A stretch of DNA of 64,000 nucleotides from Lactuca virosa (taxonomy: Eukaryota > Streptophyta > Magnoliopsida > Asterales > Asteraceae), in assembly GCA_928212115.1 (NCBI GenBank), contig CAKMRJ010005523.1, positions 108,139,595 to 108,203,594 of the forward strand. Reading direction: 5' to 3'. Within the stretch, counting starts at the first letter, position 1; each line of letters starts with the position of its first letter. A program made the translations under genes and the position numbers. Shown here in pieces: positions 31,627 through 43,069 of the stretch. The notes under the pieces are model-generated. The model was not told where the DNA came from and did not search any database. It saw only the letters and a list, made by a program, of their open reading frames with translations.

Positions 31627-34600
31627 GGAAGAAGTAAGCTGAATCTGATCGTGAAGAAATGGATTTCGATCGCATTGCTTGAAGATCGGATTTTTTAGCT
31701 ACTACTTTAGAGTTAGAATAGATTGCTTCGAAATTGAAATAGCATAGTTTTCATTTGAATTGCATTGTAAGGACAAGTTTTTCCGCAATAAAATGAATTT
31801 TGATTTAGTCCTATTTATTTATCCTTGCAATGGCATATGTGAAAATGGATGTTTATGTATTTCTAATTTTAGCAATGTTGAATTGGATGTGATTCTTGAT
31901 ATTGTTATTTGTGAAATGTCGAGGATTTGCCAAATAAAGGAATATTCTCATCGTCCAAGTTTCAATTGGACAGAAACTTGGAATCATACAACTTGGTTGC
32001 GTGATGAATGAGAAACTTCATATTTTGGAAATTAGACTAATTCTTTGGCAAAGTGTCAAGAGAAGGACCAGGAGATCGAGTACACTAGGTTGTGCGTTGA
32101 TCAAGTCCACCACAAGAGTATTCGTCATGATTTACTAAAGTTTAGTAAATATGATTATACTTATAAGATTAAGTATAATTCTGAGTTGATTGAAAGAGTT
32201 TCAATCAATAGCAGAACGAATAAGAAGAATCAAGTAGACAGAAAGATAAAAGTTTCTCTATTCTAAGAAGAAGGGAGAGTACCTTTTATTGTGTTTTATG
32301 ATAAGTCTTAATGATTAAGAACCATATCTCAATTGATCCTCTAAGTGAGTCTTAGTGCAATTGCATGTCTAAGAAGAGGAATCGAGAATTGTAGAAATGG
32401 TTAAATCAAGAAGTCAATCATACTTCGTTCCAATATCAAGTCTTAGAGTCAAGATTCTGACATGAGTGACAAGTCTTAAGTAGGTTTATAACACTCGACA
32501 AATGTGGAATTTGGAAAAGTTTTCTTATTCTTGCACATTTGAAATTGGTAAGTTGTGATGTCTTGGATAAGACAAAGACCAACCAGGACCAATTGTGTGA
32601 AGTGTTAAACTTGACAAAAAGACTACACTAACTCTTGAATATTTGTTTGTCAAGAAATGTTTCTTGACAAGAGAATCTTATATGTCAAGGAGTCAGTGGG
32701 AGTCTTAATGGTCTTGAAAAGTTTCAAGAACAAATCAAGAGTAAACCTAGTTAATCATCACTAGCACACGACTTGAGGTTTAAAGCCTATCGTGGATGAC
32801 ATACTCTTTTTCTGTGCCATTCCAATTGAGTTAATTATACGTGTGAGTTCTATTAGTTCTCATTTGAATGCATAAAGACAAAGCACCTTGATCAATGGAA
32901 AGTACATTGATATGAAAGGGTGAGTTGCTTGGAAGACATGGTGGGAATTCATGTTACCATGAGGCAAGAAATCAAGATTGAACAAGTTCAGTCCATATGG
33001 TTTTGGATTTGTCGCAAACTTTCGTTTTGACAAATTCACATGGATAGGAATACATACATCATAAAATCTAAGTGTCATAAGGTTTTCCTCCTTCATGAAA
33101 ATGATTGGGCAATTGATCTGAACATTTGGGACTTAGTAACATAAATTCTGAATTATTTAGACACACATGTGAGCTATCTAAGGCAAAGGTGTATGAGCTT
33201 AAAAAGCTTAGATAAAGGCTTATCAAAGCATTAGGTATTAGAAATATGAACTTAAGGAATTCAATAAGCATTGTTTTCTAGAAGTTCAATTATTTTCTGA
33301 ATACATGTCAAAGCTAGTGGGAGCATAAGTGTTATGATGGTAAGAAAATAATCATCATGTTAGTGGGAGCATGATTATTATGGTAAGTATTGCAAGTTAG
33401 CAATATTAATTATAGAAAACAAAGATTCACTTTGCAAAGTTGCAAGGGTTGAAAAGTTGTTTTGCTATAATTAAGGGAGAGAATATTATACTTCGTTTCA
33501 AAATTCAAAAGCTTAGATCGAGAAACGTTAATAAATATAGTCAAGGATACATAGTGCAATCTCAAAATTCGATTATGATTACGGCATCCCTCTTCATAGT
33601 TCGAATTATGGGAACAGGGCACATAAAATATTATGGCAGAAGGCTGATAAAGTATCACGTCTTTATGTGAGACATTATGCATCGTGTCCAATACGCTTCG
33701 GGTATAGGATCGATTGCATATGCTGTAATATTTGACCATTCTAAAATTTTCCAAATGCCTAGGACATTAAGAGGGAAAAAGGACTAGAGTCGGTTTTGAC
33801 TAAAATAATTAAACAACTATCAAAGGACGATCTGAGGTTCACTGAGGATTTGTCGCTTGTGAGTAGTTGGAAGTATAGTACTGGATGGACTATATTGACA
33901 TTATTATGAATAGATAGGATTCTATTAAGAATGAGTTGTCATATGGCAAATATGGAAATGTTTCCATTAATGGGAGTTGGATATTAAGAATCTATGTAGA
34001 TTAGAAACTTTTATGCAAAAGGATGTTCAAAGGAATGTACTTTGAGTGAGAGACATCACATCTATAAAATTGTTTTGTAACAATTTCTGATAGAGAACTT
34101 AGTAATTTCATTAGCCAAGTCATAGTGACTTTTGTGCTATGACTTTACGAAAGGGTCGTTGCATAAAATGTTAGAATCTAACATATTCTAATAGTGGCAA
34201 GAACCTTGTATTCTTACACTAATGATAAGGATTAGGGATTGTGAAATGAGTTTCATTGGAAAAGGTTTTCAATTGATCTAATTTTACAAAGTATGGACCA
34301 TAGGAAACCAAAGTGTGAATGCTTGGAGCATGGGACAATTGTGGTTATAATTCGAGTAATAAGTTGAGTTTCTGAAACAGTAAGCAATGAATAATGAGTA
34401 ATCAATATGGTGTTTAAATAAAAGTGTTTTCATTTATGCTCAAAAGTTTTGGGACCATATAGGATTAATATTATTATTGCGTTTCATTTTGCATGTTTTG
34501 ACTTCCAGAATAACTAGGTTATTCGAACCTCCACAGTCGGTCATACGTTGGAAGTAGGTATGAAGGAAGACTGTCGTGAATCTGTCTGTAGATTGTCTAA

Positions 34601-35221
34601 AGTGTTTAGACATAGCACAAGTTTGCTGCAGAGTTCATGAATGCTTTGATAAGATTAAAGTATTGGATTAAACCCACGCTCACTTGAATCACTTCATGGT
34701 TTTATCACGAGTGATTGGTGAGACGATAACATTGTATATTCTTGAAACCAAGACATGTGAGTTATTACTTGCTGATCAGTTGCACATTGATGATAAGTAA
34801 ACGCACCAGTAACTTGGTGTTATAAAACTTATTGTTGTGTGTGATTCGATTAGTAGGTGCAAGCAAGCATTTGAGTCGAATTTTATCCATTCCTTTTACC
34901 CAAAGTGGGATAAAAGCGATATCTGTGGGCCCCTCGATGATATACTGATGACAAAGGATAGTGCTCGGCCGGGCTAGGACTGATTTGATTTGTTCAATTA
35001 GTCAGTCGTCATAAATCAGAAATCGGGAAACGACACATAGACTGAGAGAATGATTTCAATCCATGTCTCATGTCTACACGATATCTTGTAGAATGGAGGA
35101 ATATATAATCCCTTATCTAAAGGACACGCGTATCTGATAAGATCAGAGTTGACATCGGCTTTTGAAAGCTACGATTGCTGATCAGGTTCTGAAGTTATGC
35201 AAAATAGTTATTAGACTTATC
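31627..35221 (+). other. Long degenerate internal region of gag-only copia
   Basis: Short stretches hint at old pol: aagctagtgggagcat near 33310 resembles the KASGSI site before the YVDD motif of Copia-3, and QYASGIGSIAYA near 33690 resembles the start of RNase H. The rest has many stops and no domain. From about 34440 the sequence matches the Copia-3 tail (gttttgacttccagaa, gggccccttcgatgat-type phrases). Confidence 0.55.
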
Positions 35222-35233
35222 CAAGTGGGAGAC
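35222..35233 (+). promoter_or_regulatory. Polypurine tract of gag-only copia
   Basis: CAAGTGGGAGAC abuts the 3' LTR start TGTTGG, the usual place for plus-strand priming. Confidence 0.75.
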
Positions 35234-36028
35234 TGTTGGATTAGTGTCTAAGTCCATAACTATTTTGGTATGTACTTGACCCGATTATGAGCATGGTCCT
35301 TTTGGGTTGCCTTCACCATAGCAATATGTAGGATGAATTAAGGAGAGAAATGTTTAATTATGATTTATTAATATATTATAAGAATAATATATTAAAGGAG
35401 AAATCATATTGTTTAATTAATATTAGTCAAGAATTAATTAAGAGTTAATTTTGTGACTAAAAGAGATTAATTAAATTAAGGGGACTGATATTGTAATTAT
35501 AAGATAGTTACAAAGTTGGGCTTAGGATCCATTAGATGGAAAATGGACGAATTCTATATGGAGGACCATAAAGAAATCGTCCAAGGGCCTTCTGGAATGG
35601 TCCATTGGACTGCTTAGGGCTTAAGCAGTCAGATTAGGGTTTCCTAGTTGTAAACCCTAATAGCCTACATGTATATAAAGGACCCTTAAGCTCCAAAACG
35701 TGGAGAAGAGTTCTTCTAGAGTTTCCAGCCGTTTTTGGTGCCTCCTCTCTCCACCCTCTTCATCCAAGTTGCTTAGTGGTGTTTGTGACTCCATTAGAGG
35801 TGCAACACTTGAGGCACTAAGCTTTCTGAAGCCAATCAAAGCAAGGATTGATTGTTATTGCTATATAACAATCAAAGGTAATTACTAAACCCTTATTTTA
35901 GTTCTTATTTGATAGATCTAGGGTTTGTAAGTCTTGGAAGTTTATTGCATGTACAATAGAGAAACCTAGATCCAAGCATTAGGGTTTGTATGAGCACATA
36001 GGATTGTTCTTATGCTTAAAACCCATTA
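35234..36028 (+). repeat. 3' LTR of gag-only copia (795 bp)
   Basis: Starts TGTTGGATTAG; ends CCCATTA where relatives end CCCATCA. TATATAAA lies at 35672-35679. A TTAATTAA cluster lies at 35415-35478. Confidence 0.9.
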
Positions 36029-36279
36029 AAACGTCCAAATCACATATCTTAATCTTAGGAAGGTCTTAACTGATAAAGTTAACAAACTTAAGCTTTTGCA
36101 TGGCTTAATAGAGCCCAAAACCAAACCCTAGGTCCATAGCTTCACAAAATGACCAACAATTCATGCATGGGTGGACACTCTAAAGCTCCAAAACAAGATT
36201 TAAAGGGTTAGGGTTTCGAAATGGCCATTTGGCAAGAGTGGAGGCTGATTATGAAGAGGCCTCATGGGACTTAAGGTGT

Positions 36280-36287
36280 TTATATAG
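36280..36287 (-). promoter_or_regulatory. TATA box of Gypsy-5 LTR
   Basis: TATATAA on the minus strand, about 45 bp downstream of the promoter-side palindromes. Confidence 0.6.
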
Positions 36288-36328
36288 GGATTTAACCCTA
36301 AAAATTTATGGTTTTGGGTTAGCTCGAG

Positions 36329-36429
36329 CACGCCCTGCGTACTTTTGGTGTACGCCCAATGTACTCAAAGGATTCCCTGCCTCCTTTAATGAGCTACGCC
36401 CATCGTACCCATAGGGTACGCCCCATATA
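36329..36429 (-). promoter_or_regulatory. Palindrome cluster, Gypsy-5 LTR, promoter side
   Basis: Two pairs with 22-bp spacing each and 66 bp between pairs, directly upstream of the TATA box on the minus strand. Confidence 0.8.
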
Positions 36430-36499
36430 AGGGACTAAATATGAAAATTTTATAATCTTTAAGCCATAAATGAAAATACCTAGGAACACAGGTGTTACA

Positions 36500-38203
36500 A
36501 CTCTCCACCACTTGAATCATACTTCATTCTCGAAGTCCTCCCCTGCAAATAACTCTGGATACTGCTCCCTCATCTCCTACCCATGCTCTCATGTCCACTC
36601 TGAGCCTTTCTGGTGCTGCCATTGCACCTTCACTAAACCCACCTCATTGTTTCGTAGAGTCTTCATCTTCCTATCTAGGATTGCTATTGGCTATGTAGCT
36701 CAAACGCTCGTCCACATGAATGTCCTCCAATGGAACCACTGCGGAGTCATCAACCAAACACTTCCACAGCTGAGAGACGTGAAAAGTATTGTGGATCTGA
36801 CTTAGATCCTTGGGTAGCTTTAAACGATATGCAACCCTGCCCTCCCGGGCAATAACCCTAAAAGGACCAATATATTTAGGCCACAAATTGCCCTACTTCT
36901 TGAACTGGATGACACATTTCCAAGGTGATACCTTCCGAAGTACCATATCTCCGACCTGTAACTCTAAATTCGATCGACACTTATCAACATAACTCTTCTT
37001 TCGACTCTGTGCGGTTTGCAATCTCCCACACACCTGTTGGATCAAATGGGTAGTCCGAAGCACGACCTCCGTGCTACCCATGACTCGTTGGCCGACCTTG
37101 TCCCAACAAATCAGGGTTCGGAACTTCCTTCTGTAGAGCATCTCAAAAGGAGGTCGATCAATACTGGTGTGATAGCTGTTGTTGTAAGAAAACTCAGCCA
37201 ATGGAAGGTATGTATCCCAACTATAGCCAAAATCCAGTACACATGCAACATATCCTACAAATTCTAGATAGTCCGCTCACTCTGTCCATCAGTTTGCGAA
37301 TGAAAAGTCATGCTAAAGTGAAGACAATTGCTTAACTCCTCATGAAATCACTTCCAGAACCTGGAAGCGAACCGAACATCCCGATCCGAAACCACTGAGA
37401 CTGGGACCCCATGACGTGCCACCACCTCACGGATATATACATCTGCCAATTTCTATGTAGAGATGCTCTCCTGAATAGGAATGAAATTCATACTCTTGGT
37501 CAATCGATCCATGATGACACAAATCGAATCCACCCCTCGCATTGTCCACGGTAGCTTCATGATAAAATCCGTCGTGATCTCTTCCCATTTCTAGACAGGA
37601 ACACCTAGCGGCTCCATCTTGCCATGAAGTCGCTGATGTTTGTCCTTGACTTTCCTGCAAGTCAAGCCCCTCTCCACATACCAAACCACATCTCGCTTCA
37701 TGCAGGGACACCAATAATCAAGCTGGAGGTCTCTATACATCTTTATCGCACCCGAATGAATAGAAAACTTCGACTTATGCACCTCTTCCATCAAAATTTT
37801 CCGTGTACCCCCGAAATATGGAACACAAACTCTGCAATGAAGGATAAAAAATCCCCGATTATCATAAAAAAAGAGGAAACATGACCCACTATGCACTCAC
37901 TCTTTCGGTGTCCCTCTTTCATAGCCTCAACTTGAGCCTCACAGATCTACTCTAAGAGTGCGGTAATCACTGTCATCTTCAAACATACATCCCTGATAGT
38001 AGTACCGGTCGTCTTGTGGCTAAGAGCATCAGCCACCACGTTGGCCTTCACAGGTTGATAAAGGATCTCACAATCATAATCATTCACCACATCGAGCCAC
38101 CTGCGCTGCCTCATGATCAGATTTGGCTGATCCATCAAATTCCTCAGACTCTTGTCGTCCGTGTAAATGATAAAACAAACCCCATACAAGTAATGACGCC
38201 AAA
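36500..38203 (-). pseudogene. Gypsy-5 pol end: RNase H end, integrase, chromodomain-like end
   Basis: 38189-37947 holds the RNase H end (YTDDKSLRNLM, MRQRRWLDVVNDYDCEI). 37896-37591 holds the integrase zinc-binding region (HSGAIKMYRDL...CLTCRKVK-like, with GLTCRKVK here). The catalytic core at about 37590-37220 is recognisable but crosses stops and frames ([28 protein letters not shown]). 37201-36893 carries AEFSYNNSYH and the ELQVGDMVL block. 36886-36671 carries YIGPFRVI and HNTFHVSQL. The last residues (VQWQHQKGSEWT) resemble the closing segment of chromoviral integrases. Many stops: not functional. Confidence 0.87.
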
Positions 38204-39177
38204 GTTGGAGACTTTATGATTTAGGATGCACATTAGGGTAAGATCTGAGTATTGAGTGTAAAGTCATAATGAAATAAGTGCTTAATGTAAGTATTGGAGC
38301 CTGAGGGTATACACCGTGTGTAATCCAGGCTACGCGCCGCGTAGCCTATTGGAGGCCCGTTTTTATGGGTGAAGGCTCTACGCCCAGTGTATATTTAGAT
38401 TACACAACGCATAGGTCAACAAAAGGTTGACCGTTGACATTTTGACCACTTTGGCTTTTAGTCAACTGTGAGGGGTTTAAGACTTGGAAGGGCAACATGG
38501 TCTTTTACCCAAATAACTGTTAGCCTTGATATTTTGGACTTGCTAAATTGGAAAATTACCATAATTGTTAATTGGGGTTGTTTTGGATATGTCTAGTGTG
38601 AGGAGCTTTTTGTAGCAGCAGCTCGAGTGTGAGTTTTATCCGACTATTGATTGAAGTGAGTTTTCTCACTGTACTTGTTGGTCGAAGGCACCAATACCGG
38701 CCCACTAGATTATGTTATGTACAATGCTAGCTGTCTTTGTGACTTTTTCATGTATGATTGGGTTGAAATACACCGTAGGGCTGGGCCCATTATTGTATGT
38801 TCGGCTTGAAATAAACCCCAGGGCTGGGCCCATTATTGCATGTTCAGGTTGAAACATACCCCATGTCTGGGCCCGTAATTATATGATGGGTTGGAATATA
38901 CCCCAGGTATGGGCCTACTGATTTGTATGGTATGTGGTATTTTGGGGAACTCACTAAGCTTTGTGCTTACGGCTTTATGTTTATGGTTTCAGTTACTTCC
39001 GGTACGAAAGGGAAGAGCCCGACGTGATCGCACAACATCCCCCTTATGATTCCGCATTTATCTGTATTTTATTCTTATGATTGTGATACACTGTTTGTGA
39101 TGGATTTTGGTGACACAAATTGTATGGATTGATGATTTTTAAATTAAAAAAATTATCTCTGTATCTGGGATGTTACA
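38204..39177 (+). repeat. Gypsy-1 3' LTR fragment
   Basis: It matches 26731-27713 closely and ends GGGATGTTACA, but lacks the first part of the LTR. The join to Gypsy-5 RNase H lies in shared bases AAAGTTGGA. Palindromes persist near 38310-38410 (e.g. tacgcgccgcgta). Confidence 0.88.
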
Positions 39178-39489
39178 TTCTTCTTCTCTTCAATATAACT
39201 GTAAGGATAAGAACCCTAAACTGATCTCTCGTTGGCTGCACTTGAGTGGTAAAACCCAGATTAGGGTTAAGTGCGGTATTAATACATGCCTATTTTTCAT
39301 GTTAGGCCCTCAAAATTTGCAAAAATGACTATATGACTCATATACATGATCAAGTAACCATTTCTTACACTTAAGCCCCCAAAAGTTAACTTAAATCATT
39401 AGATTAGTAACTTAACATGATAAATATAACGGAACCAACCTCTATGGCAATGTGGGAAAATTTGGGTCGTTACAAAGTCAGACTATAAG
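39178..39489 (-). other. Probable LTR fragment, minus
   Basis: The block ends GGGTCGTTACA near 39474, the form of a gypsy LTR start read on the other strand. Its other end is cut by the Gypsy-1 LTR. No gene. Confidence 0.4.
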
Positions 39490-39834
39490 AGAGGTGTAAA
39501 GACCCAAATTTCCAAATAATTTTTTTCATTTTTAAATACTTAAAAAATTTCCATAAAATATGAAATCTCAGTGACAATTGTTTTCAAAATTCATAACATC
39601 AACATTTTATTTCAAATATCAGAGTGTCCCCATATAAATCGCAGGAGAGTGCACGTCGCGCCATCAAGCCTTGCCCTTGCCGTTAGGCTCAGAAGTACCT
39701 GAAACAATCAACAAACTGTAAGCTAATGCTTAGTGAGTTCCCCATAGCATACCCCACACAATCCACATAATCACATAATCCATATTATCTATCGAAGCTA
39801 CATAAACCACATAAGGCATGCATACAACATACAT

Positions 39835-40103
39835 GGATGCCCTAGAAACCCTCCAGGGTCTTACTTTGGGTGCCTCGGGAACCCCCCGAGGTCTTAGCCC
39901 AAGGATGCCCTGGAAACCCTCCAGGGTCTTACACCCAAGTGCCTTGGGAACCCCCCCGAGGTCTTTACTAAGGATGCCTTGGAAACCCTCTAAGGTCTTA
40001 CACTTAAGTGCCTCGGGAACCCCCCGAGGTCTTTACTAAGGATGCCTTGGAAACCCTCCAAGGTCTTACACCTAAGTGCCTCGGGAATCCCCGAGGTATT
40101 TCA
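39835..40103. repeat. 68-69 bp tandem repeat, four copies
   Basis: Units start at 39835, 39903, 39972 and 40040. Each contains two hairpin-like words, accctccagggt and cctcgggaacccccgagg. Confidence 0.93.
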
Positions 40104-40405
40104 TGCAAGTATCACAAATAACTAGCATACCACATATCACATAACCAACTAGCATATCACATAACAACTAATGGGCTGGCCTCGGTGCCTTCGACCCATT
40201 GGTATGGTGAGTAGACTCACCTCTCAAGAAATGATGAACGGATAAGATAAGTCCCAACGCGTAGCTCCAACTCAACTGCCTACAACCATTAGGTGACTGA
40301 CTTTGTCAAAATCCCGAAATACCAAAAATACCCTTAAAGTCAAACTTGGTCAACCATGGTCAAAGTCAAAGTCAACAGTCAAGGTCAACAGTCCATGTTG
40401 ACCCA

Positions 40406-40575
40406 ACTCGTCGAGTACGTCTAGAAACTCGTCGAGTTCCTTCAGTGTTAAGAAACCGGGGAAAAACCCTAACCAGCTCACCGAGTTATCTTATAAACTC
40501 ACCGAGTTCACTCTGCATACCGAAAAAGGGAAAACCCGATCCAACTCGTCGAGTTGCCAGGGCAACTCGTCGAGT
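40406..40575 (-). promoter_or_regulatory. ACTCGTCGAGT cluster, three pairs (transcribed side)
   Basis: Copies start at 40406/40427, 40476/40497 and 40544/40565: exactly 21 bp within each pair, 70 and 68 bp between pairs. The middle pair reads CTCACCGAGT. Confidence 0.88.
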
Positions 40576-41130
40576 TTTCCATGTCTTTACGTGTTCAGCC
40601 CCTTCCAGTCGAATCTAAAGCTCCAAACTACAGATCCAGTCCCTTAGGACTGAAATACCACGTAAAGTTGCAAAGTTTACATGCATGCAAGGCCTCAAGA
40701 GGCTAAAGCACTAGAACTAAGTTTCATACAAGGTTTAGGGCATGGAGAAGGTCCTAAACTAGATAAAGTGGGCAACTTTATATCCATGGAGGCCTAGAGG
40801 TGTCCAGATTTGAGACCATATCCTCATGACAAGTTCAAATCTGAGAATGACACCATTATGCACCAAAAGTGACCAATACTTTCATAAGAGGAGATATAAG
40901 CAAATAAAGGTCAAGGTATGATACCTGAAGATGGTTGCCAAAACAGATTAGATGTCGGATCTACTGCTTCTCCCTTTACTCCAACCTCTTCAAGCTCCAA
41001 GTTCCTTCACAACCATACCAACATCACTCTCCAAAGCTCACTCACAAACTCAAGAAGGTATAAGGCTCGAACTAGGGTTTCTCTGGGCTGTAAGGACGAT
41101 GAGGGAGGCTACAAATGAGCCATAAGTACT

Positions 41131-41138
41131 TTATATAG
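41131..41138 (-). promoter_or_regulatory. TATA box of solo LTR
   Basis: Minus strand CTATATAA, about 40 bp downstream of the promoter-side palindromes. Confidence 0.6.
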
Positions 41139-41179
41139 GGTACAAACCCTGAAAATTAGGGTTTTCCTTTCCAGCGTCT

Positions 41180-41279
41180 ACTCATCGAGTTGGGGCCTTC
41201 CAACTCGTCGAGTAGACCCTTCATCATGCGTCCATAATGATCCCTACTCGACGAGTTGGAGCTCCCCAACTCGTCGAGT
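41180..41279 (-). promoter_or_regulatory. ACTCGTCGAGT cluster, two pairs (promoter side)
   Basis: Copies start at 41180/41203 and 41246/41269: 23 bp within pairs and 66 bp between pairs. Confidence 0.87.
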
Positions 41280-41342
41280 CCCAGTGCAAAACCCTAAATA
41301 TTTAGAGTAATAAATGATACCTGGAACAAGCGTTACAAGAGG

Positions 41343-41475
41343 TATAAGGAAACAACCTATAAAATGAGCGTTGGATGGGTGTCCTTTTCACCCACCGCTT
41401 CTTTGTGTGGTGGAGGGTCGTTAGCTGAACGAGTTTGATAGGACACTAATCACTCTAAAAGTATAATGTATGAAG
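41343..41475 (+). other. Probable upstream part of Copia-3 leader
   Basis: Contains gtggagggtcgttagc...gacactaat, a diverged copy of two blocks further right (42430-42465 and 42510-42545). No gene. Confidence 0.35.
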
Positions 41476-42325
41476 TGTTGGATTAAGTGTCTAAGCCCAT
41501 AACTATAATTGGTATGTACTTGAATTGATAGCAACACAGTCCTTTTGGGTTGCCCTCAAACCTAGCAACTGGACAAGGAAATTATGAAATGAGAGACATT
41601 GATTTATTATAAGGTTAATAAATTAATGTAAATGATTTATTAATATGTTAAAAGGTTAATATATTAATTAGAAATCATAATGTTTAATTAATAGTTAGCC
41701 AGAAATTAATTAGAATTGATTTTGGGGTTAATTGTATTAATTATAAAGTGCAGGGACTAGTTTGCAATTATCGAATAGTTGAGTGGAAGGTTCCAGAACC
41801 TCCTTGGAAGGGGGGTGGACGAAATCTATAGGGGGAAACCCTAATGATTTCGTCCAAGGGGCTTGGATAAGGCTTTTGGATAAGCTTAGGCCCTAAGCAA
41901 AGGAACATTAGGGTTTTCCTTAAACCCTAGATACCTCAGCTATATAAGGAGCCTCCTGGCTCCTAAAATTGGCACTCCTTCTTTTGAAGAAACCCTAGGC
42001 CAAAATTGCATACCCTAACCTCTCTCCTCACAAGTTTCCTTCTTGCTAGCTCTTGGGTGTGATTCCATTATAGGCATTACAATTGTGGTGCTAGGCTTCC
42101 AAGATGATCAAGATCAAAGGATTACCAATTGTTTGCTATACAAATTGAAAGGTATGTAACTCTAAAACCCTAGTTGGTTAAATTTGAAAATAGCCTCTCT
42201 CCTTAGGGTTCTTGTTTTGCAATTCAAAGTTATATGTTCAATAGTTAAAACATAGATCCAAAGTAGGTTGCATGTGAACTTAGGAATTGTTTTTCTAATT
42301 TATTTGTTTCACCTAAAACCTATCA
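41476..42325 (+). mobile_element. Solo copia LTR with target duplication TGAAG
   Basis: Starts TGTTGGATTAAG and ends CCTATCA; TGAAG flanks it at 41471-41475 and 42326-42330. It belongs to the same family as the LTRs at 35234 and 52278. A TATATAAGGA box lies at 41941-41950. Confidence 0.93.
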
Positions 42326-42330
42326 TGAAG

Positions 42331-42873
42331 TACTAGAACATTCTATAAAATACCACACTAGTTACATTAGGAAAAATATGAAATTATATGCTAATCCATG
42401 AAAACACACATAATTTCGTTGCAAGTCGTTAGTGGAGTGTGCATGGTTAAACGACACACTAATGTGGAACTACAAAGATGAAATGATCGCACATACTCAA
42501 ATTTATGGTTGTTGATGGAGCGTGTGTGGTTAACCGACGCGTCAATATGAGATCATGAACAACCTCGAGGATATCACGTGACTTTGCATGGTTATTCACA
42601 TCTTGTTTGTGATTCTCGGCATCCCAGTTACAAATTGAAGAGCATAATCTAATATTAAACATCCCATTGAATAGTTCAATGAATCTTAAAGATCTAGGAA
42701 CTTAGATTGAAATTGGTAAAGTGCTTTACCTCCCTAAAATAAATTCACAATTATATAACAACATCACTCTTCTTAATTTCGAAGTGTATTCATGGATCCT
42801 AGCCTTGAATATTAATTTGGATTAAAAAATTAAGGATTGAATCAACTAACTACAATCTTATATCTTATTTTAG
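42331..42873 (+). other. Copia-3 leader
   Basis: Non-coding; two diverged copies of a block ending ggttaa(a)cgacacactaat lie at 42430-42465 and 42510-42545. The ATG of gag follows attttag. Confidence 0.5.
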
Positions 42874-43064
42874 ATGTCTGGAAATGGTGATCTTCTTCTT
42901 CCTCCTCCTCCAACCACTCACAACTTCACTCTCTTGTCAATCCTCTCAAAGGACAAACTTGCTGGTCCAAACTACATGGACTGGTTGCGTAATTTGAAGA
43001 TGATGTTGAGATATGAGAACAAAGAGAATGTTCTCGACACTCTAGTCCCAAAAATTGATAAATA
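42874..43064 (+). pseudogene. Copia-3 gag N-terminus
   Basis: MSGNGDLLLPPPP then LSILSKDKLAGPNYMDW, a typical copia gag start (KL.GPN...W). The frame meets TAA at 43063-43065, exactly at the edge of the Gypsy-3 target duplication, and resumes in 50153 onward. Confidence 0.83.
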
Positions 43065-43069
43065 ATTTT

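Larger units (their letters stand above)
31057..36028 (+). mobile_element. Gag-only copia retrotransposon (TR-GAG type) with duplication AAACG
   Basis: The element starts TGTTGGATTAG and its 3' LTR ends CCCATTA. AAACG lies at 31052-31056 and at 36029-36033. Only 240 bases of the 5' LTR remain, joined to the middle of gag; primer site and gag start are deleted. A zinc-knuckle gag end with an intron-like gap is followed by about 3.6 kb with only traces of pol. Its tail before the 3' LTR resembles the tail of Copia-3 (54273-54881), so Copia-3 relatives are a plausible source of enzymes. Confidence 0.87.
30199..36499 (-). repeat. Gypsy-5 3' LTR, split by a nested copia
   Basis: In the plus reading it starts TGAAACGTCCC and ends AGGTGTTACA. 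Without the nest (31057-36028 plus one duplication) it is about 1.32 kb. Palindrome copies start at 30895, 30917, 30968 and 30990, and at 36329, 36351, 36395 and 36417. The minus-strand TATA box is at 36287-36280. Confidence 0.8.
30199..38203 (-). mobile_element. Gypsy-5, 5'-truncated gypsy element inside Gypsy-1
   Basis: Only the second half survives: RNase H end, integrase, chromodomain-like end and 3' LTR (36499-30199). The LTR carries the nested copia at 31057-36028. The five bases flanking its outer end are AGGAG. At 38203 the RNase H frame fuses directly to an internal point of a Gypsy-1 3' LTR, so no second target duplication exists. Confidence 0.83.
39495..41337 (-). mobile_element. 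Solo gypsy LTR with target duplication AGAGG
   Basis: In the plus reading it starts TGTAAAGACCC and ends AAGCGTTACA. AGAGG lies at 39490-39494 and 41338-41342. At 1843 bp it is larger than the other LTRs because of a 68-bp tandem repeat. Orientation is minus, from the TATA box (ttatatag at 41131) and the arrangement of blocks. The palindrome is ACTCGTCGAGT instead of TACGC-N3-GCGTA, with the same geometry. Confidence 0.93.

Noticed and set aside
33410..33754. Minus-strand frame of 114 residues
   Set aside because: It opposes traces of old copia pol on the plus strand and matches nothing.
37427..37714. Minus-strand frame of 95 residues
   Set aside because: It is an alternative frame of the Gypsy-5 integrase, whose motifs are in another phase.
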